Below, in pieces: positions 1 to 9,500 of a stretch of DNA of 64,000 nt. The DNA is taken from NCBI GenBank assembly GCA_037176705.1, contig CM073895.1:310001-374000 (forward strand), in the 5' to 3' direction. Position numbers and translations under genes: made by a program. Positions within the stretch are counted from its first letter, which is position 1. Every line of letters starts with the position of its first letter. Under the pieces are notes generated by a model. The model was not told the DNA's origin, ran no database searches, and saw only the letters and a list, made by a program, of their open reading frames with translations. Source of the DNA: Molossus alvarezi (Eukaryota > Chordata > Mammalia > Chiroptera > Molossidae).

Positions 1-599
1 CTCCCGCACTTCCCAATGTCTCCCACCCTGGTAACCCCGGGCCCCCAGGACTCCACTGCCCAGCCCACCCCACTCCTGCTTCCCTGCTGCCCCTCAGCCG
101 CGGGTCTTTCCGGAGCCCCTGCTGAGGTGGAGGACTTGGCGTCTTCCCTGCCTCTGCTGTGCGGTGGTCACTTTTGGGGGCCAGTTGGCAACAGCTGGGA
201 CCCCAGGGAGCCTGTGCCGGGCTGACATCCAACCAGCAGTACTGGCGGCTCGCTCCACGGCCTGTTTGCAGCCGGAGTAGCTCTAGCCACTAGGAGTTGG
301 GGTGGGTCACACGAGTGACATGCAGAGGAAGCTGCAGCCCCCACCCCGGCACCACATGGCTCCTCTGGGCCCGCGGCGGAGACATGGCGGCCTTAGCTCT
401 GCTTCCCAGTCCTCTGTGGCGAGGGCAGGAGCTGCCGCGGCCCCGAGGCCTTTCCTGGCAGCAGCTGCGGTGCTGGCCTGGTCCCAGACGGTGCTGGAGA
501 CGGGCCTGAGCCAGCGCGGTTCCTTCGGGGCTGGCGCCTGGGGCAGGTGAGGGGCACCGTCCTGGAGGCCATGCCGACCGTCTGCTTCTGTCCTTGCAG
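1..599. other. Left-edge non-coding sequence (SAMD11 intron)
   Basis: I see no exon here that matches the SAMD11 N-terminus. The stretch ends in a polypyrimidine tract and acceptor (tccttgcag at 591-599) in front of the first recognisable SAMD11 exon, so it is most simply the 3' part of an intron. The upstream SAMD11 exons and promoter must lie left of the window. Confidence 0.6.
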
Positions 600-3500
600 G
601 GTCCACACCCACTGGGACGTGAACATCTCCTTCCGAGAGACGTCCTGCAGGTGGGGTCCGCGCCCGGGCCAGGCTTCGTCCCACAGTGTTCTGCTTCCGC
701 CCTCCTCCGTCTGTGGTTTGTCTGTCTGTCTGTCTGTCTGTCACTGCGCCTGGGCCTTGGCAGCAGCACGGGTGGACCCTGGGCAGCCCAGCCCTGGAGC
801 CAGAGTCCCTGTCCCCCATGAGCCCATCTGCCCAGGGATGATGCCATGACTTCCCCTCCCCCCTTCCCAGAGACCCAGCAGGAGGTGAGCGGGGTGGTGT
901 GTGAGTGGGGTCTTGAAGAAAGCATAGGAGTTCCCTAGGGAAAGGGTGTCTGCAGAGACATGGAGAAATGAGGGGTGGGGTGGGGGAGGGGACGAGGTGG
1001 GGGAGTCTGGCTCATTAGATGCTGGGCCTCTGGGCACTGTCCTCCGGCACAGGAGCCTGCAGGAATGTGGAGCAGGAGAAGGGACCCGGCACTGAGACCC
1101 TGCCCAGCGGGTTGGGGGGTTGCCCAGTCCATGTGATTTAGGCTACGGAAGCAGGATGGAGGGTGATAAGGATGAGGGGAGCCCTGGGCTGTTTGGCTCA
1201 GCGGTTAGAGCGTCGGCCTGCGGTCCTGAGAGACCCGGGTTCGGTTCCCGCTAAGGGCACGTACCTCGGTTGCAGTTTGTCCCCGGCCCTGGGTGGCAGC
1301 CACTCGATGTGTCCCTTTCACATCGATGTTTCTCTCTCTCTCTCTGTTCCTCTCTCTCCCTCCCACTCTACCTGAACAAAAAATGGAAAAATGTCCTCGG
1401 GTGAGGATAAAGAAAAAAAAAAGGATGAGGGGACCTGAGAGGAGGTTGGGGGCATTGGGGCAACCCAAGTTTCCACTTCCGGAGGTGGTCAGTCTGTGGG
1501 CAGAGCTCAGGCTGTGGCTTCTAGTCAGTGGGGTCATCGCATCCCAGGCTTCTGGGGGGGCTGCAGGAAGGGCCAGAGGGCACAGGGCATCCAGGTCGGG
1601 CCTGGCGACCTTGGCGGAGCCCAGGTGGGAGCTGGTCCTCCCCACGCCCAGCCTGGTCTGAGAAGGTCTGGAGCCAAATTATAACGAAAACATTTTCAAA
1701 CTTACTTGGTCGTTTTTATAACCATCATGAACGTTGATGACATCTGGGGCTGGTACTTGGGAAGCTACAGGATACATTTGTCAACGCCAGCTCTGCCTGC
1801 AGCCCCTCCTCCCCCTGCGCCGCCTCGGGAAGTGGGGCAGGGTCCCAGGTGTCCAGACACAGGTGGCAGAAGCAGCTAGGATCCTCTCCGGGCTTTTATC
1901 AGAGGAGAGGTGGGCCCTGCTCAGCCCATCTGCCCGCCCCCACGCTGCCCCAGGTCTGGCTGGGGAAGGCATACCGCCCAGCTGCCTCACGCTGCCCACC
2001 CTGCTTGGTTTCCCTGTCCCTCTGTCTGTCTGTCTGTCGTCTCCCACCTGTCCTTCAGACTCGGTCGAGCTGTCCTGTCATGCTTGTCTCTCTGTCTGCC
2101 GTCGTTGCTGTCTGTCTGTTCTTCTGCACCTGTCATTCTCCATTTGTCTGTCTGACTCCATCATCCATCTTCATCTGTCCATCGTCTGTCTGTTTATCCC
2201 CGTCCCTCTGTCCGTCTGACACTGAAGTGGACAGGTCTGTGCAGGGGGCAGCAGGCAGATGTGGTCCCTGCCCGTTGAATTCCCTGAGATGTGGTGGTCA
2301 CCAAGGGAGCCTGGAGGAGCCCAGGGCCCCTCGGGCAGGGCCGGGGTCTGACGGGTCCTGCTTCCCCCAGCCTCCCAGTGCACCTGCCTCCAGCCAGCCC
2401 CGCCACAGAGCCTCAGAGCCCTCCTCCCTGGCGCACAGCGGGTGAGGGTGTTTTTATGGCTCCGAGAACCTCACGCTGGGATGCCAGGTGCAGGGTTCAT
2501 GCTATCCGTACCGTTTCTTTGTGGTCTAATGTGCTCAGTGAGTGACCAGAACAGGTTTTCCAGGACAGGGACAGGCTGTCTTGGGGCCTGTGGGATGAAC
2601 CCCCAAGGCAGAGACCGAGGTGTCCTGGTTCCCACTGGGCATCACCTCCAAGGGGCCGCAGCACCCCTGAGTGTCCGAATGACCGGCCAGCGGGTGAAAG
2701 AGCTAATGACTGTATTGGGTCAGGACAGACCCCATGGGCCTGTTCTCACCGCTCAGCCACCTCCTGCAGGAGCCCTGGGGACCCAGAAGGGGCCTTGTCG
2801 GCCCTGCCTCTAGGCCCAGCCCCTCCCTGGTGCTGAGACAGCAGCTCCCCTCTGACCTGCCTCCCGCCCCTTGAGTGGATGAGCACAACCAGGGGGTGGA
2901 TTAGCTGCCACTTAGTCCCCTAAAGGACCTGCTCCCACCCTCCCTGCCCCCCTGTCTGCATGGGGGGGCACCTCTCCTGAGGAGGGGTGGGGTGGCGAGG
3001 GAGCCCAGCCTTATCATCTTTGGTGCTGAAACTGATCTGCTTAGGGGCCAGCCCCGGATTAGCTGCTCAGCCGCCCAGGCCAGGGGGCGGAGGCTATTTA
3101 AGGAGGTTTAGGGTCGGGTCCCAGGTCACTTTGTGGAGGTCCCCCTGCAGTGGCCCAGCCAGGAGGCGGCTCTGTTACAGGTGGGCCAGGGACCAAGGGT
3201 TCTGGGGGCAGTCCCCCCCCCCCCCCCCTGTCCTGTCCTGACTTCTTTCAGCTTCAGGCTGCGTCTGCCCCTAGGCAGCCAGGTGGCAGGTGACCCTTCT
3301 TGGTGCCGACTGATGGAGTGGGGGGGCCATCCCACCGTCACACTGGGGCTTCCTCACTCCCTCTTCTCTCTGGGGTTCTTTGATGATGTAGGGCTGGACT
3401 GATTTAGCAGGAACAGAAATGAGGGGACAACAGAGTAAAGTACTTGCTTACCCCCAGCCCCCTGCCCTGGGCCCGGCTGAGGTCCTCCTTGGAGCCTTGA

Positions 3501-6500
3501 GGTGAGCAGGCTCCAGTCTGTCCGCGTAAGCACGTCCGCAGGGCTGTGTGCATGCGCATCTCCATGGCTGCTGGCCTTTGGTCTGACCCTTGGTTTCCCT
3601 ATTGAAGAGGTTGGGGTCTACGGCTGCGCAGGAGTTTAGTGGATGGCGCGGGTGGCGCTGCAGTTGGTGCTCGTGCGTGTGCCAGCGCCTCTCCGGGCTG
3701 CCAGGGGCAGGCGCACCTCCTGGTGGGTGCCTGGCTGCCCTCCAAGCAGGGGGCAAGGACATAGCCCTGGTCACCCTGCAGAGAGCATGGCAAGGCTGCA
3801 CCCACCCAGCTCTGCACAGACCCGCCCCCGAGCTGCGGTGGGGTCTGCGTGCCCAGCAGGTACTTGGCAGGTGCCAGCTGTCCGGGTGGGACCTGCTGTG
3901 GGGACACTTACACATGGTCTCAGCAGCCACCCTTGGAGGTGTGCACAAGGCACCCTCAGGCTTGAACGGGCACTCCTCGTGCCAAGGGTGGGCGCAGGCC
4001 TCACAGGGCCCCCTTCCCTGCCTTGCCTCCTGCAGCCAGGACAGTGACCTGCCTACCCTCATATCCAGCCTGCATCGCAGCAGCCGCCTCGTTATGCCCG
4101 AGCACCAGAGCCGCTGTGAATTCCAGAGAAGCAGCGTGGAGCTAGGCCTGGGAGGCGCAGGTGAGGAGCCTGGGGGGACTGGGGCCAGCAAGGAGCTCCA
4201 GGGCCACAGCAGCTCCGCCTGAGGGCGTCTCTGCTCAGTGGCTCTGGAGGCCGCCACCCCCAGTGGCCTTGGCAGGCAGCCAGGGAGGCCAGCGAGGAGG
4301 CGGGAGGTGGCGAGGCCGGCTGTCCCCCGGGGCTCCATGTGATGGTAATTGTGTTAATCCCTACCAGCAGGGCAGACAGGGGGCGGAGGCAGTGGCTCCA
4401 TGGTGGCTGATGCAGGGGTGGGCTTGGAGTGACCGAGGCCCCTGCTCACAGGGGCAGAGGAGGCAGGGCGTCAGGGTGTGCAGGCCTCACTGAGGCTCAG
4501 AAAGGAGCACCTGCGAAAGGTGTGCACAGAGCGCCCACCAACCCCACAGCGCACAGGGTCTCAACAGGGAAGAGTCCGTCCTGGGAGAGGGGAACTGGGG
4601 CCTAGGCCTCCAGAGGGGTGGCAGGAAGGTGCTCGCCCAGGAGCTCTGGGGTCACCTTGGAGGGGTGTCTCGAGAGCAGTTGATCGGGGTGGGGGGGCGC
4701 TGCTTGAGGATTCAGGCCCTCCTCTGAGGACTTGGCTGCAGAGAGTTGGGGAATAGCTGAGCTTCAGCTGAAGCTGGAGGGGTGTGGGGTGTCCTGGGCG
4801 CCCTGGGCAGGGACCTTTCCGGGCAGGGGATGCCGGCCTCAGGAAGGCTGGGCAGGGGATGGGCAGCGTCCTGGGCCCCCCACGCATCCTGTTGGGGCCC
4901 CAGGACTGCCTGCCTGGGAAGGTCCTTGTGGGGAGGGGGTGTTTCTGGAGGCCGCTGAGCAGGCAGCTGATACAATCTAATTGCCCCATCGATCGGGCGG
5001 AGCCTCGGGAGTCCTGCAATGATTGAGATGTCCTGCCGCAGCCCCTCCCTGCGCTCTGTCTGGAGCTGGGCCGTGTGCCCTGCCCCCAGCCACAGGCTGG
5101 CTCGGACCAGCGTGGCTGTGTCAGGGTGTCCTCACTCACTTGGTGCCGAGGTCACACTGGCTCTGCAGGAAGTGCCACCTGTGCACTGGGTCCAGGTTTC
5201 ATCAAGGTCTGGACCTCTCCTCAGCGCGTAGTCCCCTCTGTCTCCCTGCGTTCCCATGGCCCTGGCGTGGGCTTCACCTGCTTCTCCCCAGAAGCCACAT
5301 GTCAGTCCTGTCCCCGCAGTCCCAGCCCCTCCCTGGCCCTTGAGCAGGAAGGTCAGGGAGGCCTGTGAGGGGCCCAGGTGGGTTGGTGCGGCTTCTTGTG
5401 ATTGTGCGTCTGCTTCTGCCGGCCCGGCTGAGTCCCTGCACGAAGGTGGCCCCAGACCCCCTGGCAGGAACTGCTGCAGCCACCACATGGGTTCACTGGC
5501 GGACCCTGGCACCCCCATAGGAAAGGGTAGGTTTAGGAGGGTTCCACGGTGGAAAATGGGGAACAGGTCGCAGGAAGGTGAGAGCCCTGGGTTATTTGCT
5601 AAACCTTAAAGTGTGTGTTCGGGTTGGGGTATTGACCCAGCCCAGGCCCAACCTCAGGCCAGGGACAGCCAGACATCCAGTCCTCCTGCCTGAGACCCTG
5701 AGGCCACAGGGCTGTCCACTTGGGCTTCCTCAGGGGCCTCACGCTGGCTGTTCCCCCATCCTGCCAGGCCCCTGAGGTAGGGATGGGGCAGGGCCTGGGC
5801 TGAGCCACGGGGCCCAGGCCAGTGGCAGCAAGGTGGCCAAGATCAATAAGTTATTAGCACCATTCTGTCAGCTGTAAAGTGGAGATTGATCGTGCCGCAC
5901 TTCCCAGGCTGATAAAAATGACAGATTAAGGGAATAAGGAAAAGGAATTAGGCTCTGGAGCTGATGGTCGTGCCCCTTCGCGGAGGTGTCATAGTGGCCC
6001 TGGGTCACAGAGGAGGCAGATCCTGCACCCCACCCCCCAGACAGCCTCGGGAGATGGAGAGGGGGCCAGGGCCTGGCGGCCAACACTGTGGTGGGCCCTG
6101 GAGAGCAGGACCACTGCTGAACTCTTCACGGAAACCCTAGGCCCGGGCTCAGGAGGGAGCCTGGTGTCCAGGGCCAGGGACTGGGATGGAGACAGCTGGC
6201 TCAGGGCCACGGATGGATGTGGTTTGGATGTGGGACCTGAGAGAGGACTTCAGGGAGGGATGGAGTGGGGTGGGACTGGCGTGTGTGTATGGGGTGGGGG
6301 GCTGAGCAGTGGGTGAGGCTGCTCAGGGCGTCCTCAGGAGCTCAGAGCCTGCTTGGCAGCAGGGCGGGCCTGTGACAGGCAAAGCCAGGGTACTGGCTCA
6401 GGCTTCTAGGGGCAGTGAAGGGTGTGGCCTGGGTGAAGGACCTAGGGGTATTGGATGTGGCAGGTGCACCCGTCCTCAGGGGCCTCCAGGTGGCCTTAAG

Positions 6501-9500
6501 AACCTGTAGCCTGGAGACCTCCCTGAGCAGGAAGAGTGTGGGGCACCCCGGCATGGGCTCCTGCACCACCAGTCCTCACCCCTGTCCTGGGAGTCACACC
6601 AGGAGCCTTTTCCTGCTCTCTGGTAGGGTGCTGAGCAGGCCTGCATTTGCACGGGACACCCGTCTGGCTGGGTAGGGGCAGCCGGACGCCTGTGGGGTCC
6701 TGAGCTTCCACCTGAGGCTGTTACCAGAAATCTGCCATCCCATCTGCACATACACACCACAGAGCCCAGGGTCAGGACTGTCCTCCGGCTGTCCTTGGGA
6801 CTCTGGTTAGGCAAGGCCTTGACCTGGCCAGGACCCCTGGACACCTTGAGCAGCGATGGGTGTGGTTCTGGGCTGACCTGGGGCTGGGCAGGGACAAAGG
6901 CTGCAGTTGGGGTGAGCCTGGGCCCTCCCTGTCCCTCCCAATCTCCATCCCTTCCAACCCCGAGACACAGGGTGAGGCTCACTGTGCCCTCCGCCAGGTG
7001 ACCTGCTGGGCAAGAGGCTGGGCTGCTCCCCCCACGTCAGCACTGACTGCCCTTTGGAGAAGAAGGCTCGAAGCAAGTCCCCCCAAGGTGGGTGGTGGGA
7101 CAGGTTCCTGGAGGGGGAGGGCACAACTCAGACCCTCTGCAGGGTGGAGTATCTGAAGAAGACCCCTCTCCATGTGCTTCCCCCAAGCAGAGACTCTGCT
7201 GCTGCCGGAGCTAGGGCCCAGCATGGCCCCCGAGGACCACTACCGCCGGCTGGTGTCCGCACTGAGCGAGGCCGGCACCTTTGAGGACCCTCAGCGTCTC
7301 TACCACCTGGGGCTCCCCAGCCACGGTAGGTGCCCTCTACCACGCGTCCACCACGTGTGCTGAGCTCTCTGCCCCTGGAGGCTGACCCTCACCCTGGAAA
7401 GAAACCCTGGGGTCTTGACTGCTGACAGCAAGGATGCACTGGGAGCAGGTCCATCAGCAAGCTCCCTGTAGCTGGGCAGAGCATGCGCTCCTGCTCCCTC
7501 CACCTGAAGCAGAGCCCCTCCAACAGGTCCCCTGTGGCTTCATTCCCTACCAGATCCCCACCCACTGTCCCCCACCGCAGGGCCACCCCTACCTCTTGCC
7601 ACAGGCAGGCCGTGTCACTTCACACGGGGTGAGCCTGAGTGGGTGTGGGATTGACGCCCCTGCGCAGTCCACGCAGGCTGCCTACGCCCTGTCGGCACTG
7701 CGGGCCTGCTCACTCCAGCTGGAGGGTGTGACAGTGTCAGGTGCCTCCTCCAGAGAGTCTCGGGGTGGGAGGCCCCAGAGGAGGGAAGCAGGCAGCTTAG
7801 AACTTCCCCTGGCGGAGTCCAGAGGCAGGGTGGGCAGCAGTTGGGATGTGGCCACCAGGACCTCACTGGTGCTCAGGAGAAGCCCAGCTGGAGGCACTGT
7901 CCCTGCCCCACCCTGCTCCCCACCCTGCCCACTGCTCCGGCCATCTGGCCACCCCAGCTCTTAGGGACGATTGGAAGCCCTAGCCACCATCTCAGGATCA
8001 CACTCCAGCCCCCTGCCCAGATGCACCCTGACCTCACAGACCCCCAGCCCCTAGTCTGGGGGAGCTTGGCTTTTCTGACTGGAGGTGGACGAGGGGGTGC
8101 TGGGATAGGGGGCAGGATTTCCTCTCCTTACACAAGGCACTGTCCCCCAGGGCAGTGAGGCACCGAGAGCCTGAATTATTCACCAAATGTTAATAATTTA
8201 AAAATCTTCCTTTTTAATTGCTTTCCCTGCCCTGCCTGGGGCCGGCTCCGCTGGCCTGCGCGAGGGAGGGGGCGCTGGCCGCCGGGGAGCAGCGCCGGGA
8301 GCTGGGCTGTCAATCACGGCCCTGCGCCGCCGCCCCCGCTGCGGAGCCGACTGTAAATAACCCAGGCCGCCGGCGCGCGCGGGGGCGCGGAGGCCCCACT
8401 GGGATCGACGCAGGCGGCCGCGCCGGCTGGGCTCTGCGGGCTGGCACCCGGCCCGGGCAGGACCCACCTCCGCTTTTCGGGTAATTAATTTATAAACAGG
8501 CGGCGGGAGCCTGCACAAATGGGGGGCTGCGGGGGGACTCAGAGGCCCGGCCCTGAGCAGACTGGAGGGACTCAGTTGGGTAGCAGAGTGCATCAGACGC
8601 ATAGATGGAGTGTGCACCACGTGTTACCTAGGAAGGGGTCGCCTAGGCAGCCTCAGTCCTGGACTTCAGCTCCTGGACACTGGTCACACTGCCCTCCAGG
8701 AGCAAGCCTGCGCCCTCAACCTTGGGCCTTTGCACGCCCCCCTCCCCTCGAGACCCCTGCAGGTTTCCATGCCTTCTGAATTGTCGCTATCAACGTGTAT
8801 GCACCGCCAGCTTCCCCTGCGCGCTGGGTTTTCCCTTCCCTCCCTCCCACTGCATTTTTGGTTACTAACATCCCCATGTCCCTTTGGAATGCTTACATGG
8901 CCCCCTCCCAAGACATGGGGTGCCTCCCACCCCCAACCCCAGCATCCTTTAGCTTGTTGCAGCTAATGATTTGTCTCCCCTGCCCTATGGCTTTCTGCTT
9001 GTCTTTCTGTCCCAGTGACCAACCAGCTGGGTCAGTGTGAGGACATGCTCTCGCCAGTCCTGGTCTCCTTGGTGTCCTTGGCCAGTGCCCTATGCTCATC
9101 AGGGTAGGGGGAGTGAGAGCCCAGGGGGAACCTGGCCTCTGGGTCACTGCTGTTGCCCCCACCCTCCAGACCTCCTGAGGGTCCGGCAGGAGGTGGCAGC
9201 AGCAGCAGCGGTGAGGAGCCCCAGTGGCCTGGAAGTCCACCTGCCCTCATCCACCGCAGGTCAACGTCGGAAACAGGGCCTGGCTCAGCACCGAGAGGGC
9301 ACCGCTCCAGCTGGCGCCCCATCCTTCTCAGAGAGGTACTGGGGTGCCTGCATCTCAGAGAGGCCCCCCTGTTCATTGTGCTTGTTTCTGGGGTACAAAG
9401 CTGGGGAGGATAGACATCACCTGGTTTCTGCAGGTCAGGTCCACAGGCTGCACCTCCCTACTTGTCAGCCACCTTGACTCTGCACAACCCCCCTCATCCC

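Noticed and set aside
1181..1260. tRNA-like sequence with A and B boxes (and similar ones in every SINE)
   Set aside because: These are SINE heads with target duplications and body/tail attached, not functional tRNA genes; no cloverleaf acceptor stem with a normal 3' end.
3448..4338. Minus-strand frame of about 296 codons
   Set aside because: It overlaps the plus-strand SAMD11 exon at 4036-4160, has no recognisable domain and is explained by GC content.
7434..7964. Open frame of 176 codons after the SAMD11 exon at 7191-7325
   Set aside because: Lies in the intron before the exon at 9170; the human-like junction SH/DLLRVRQ skips it, and it has no conserved sequence.
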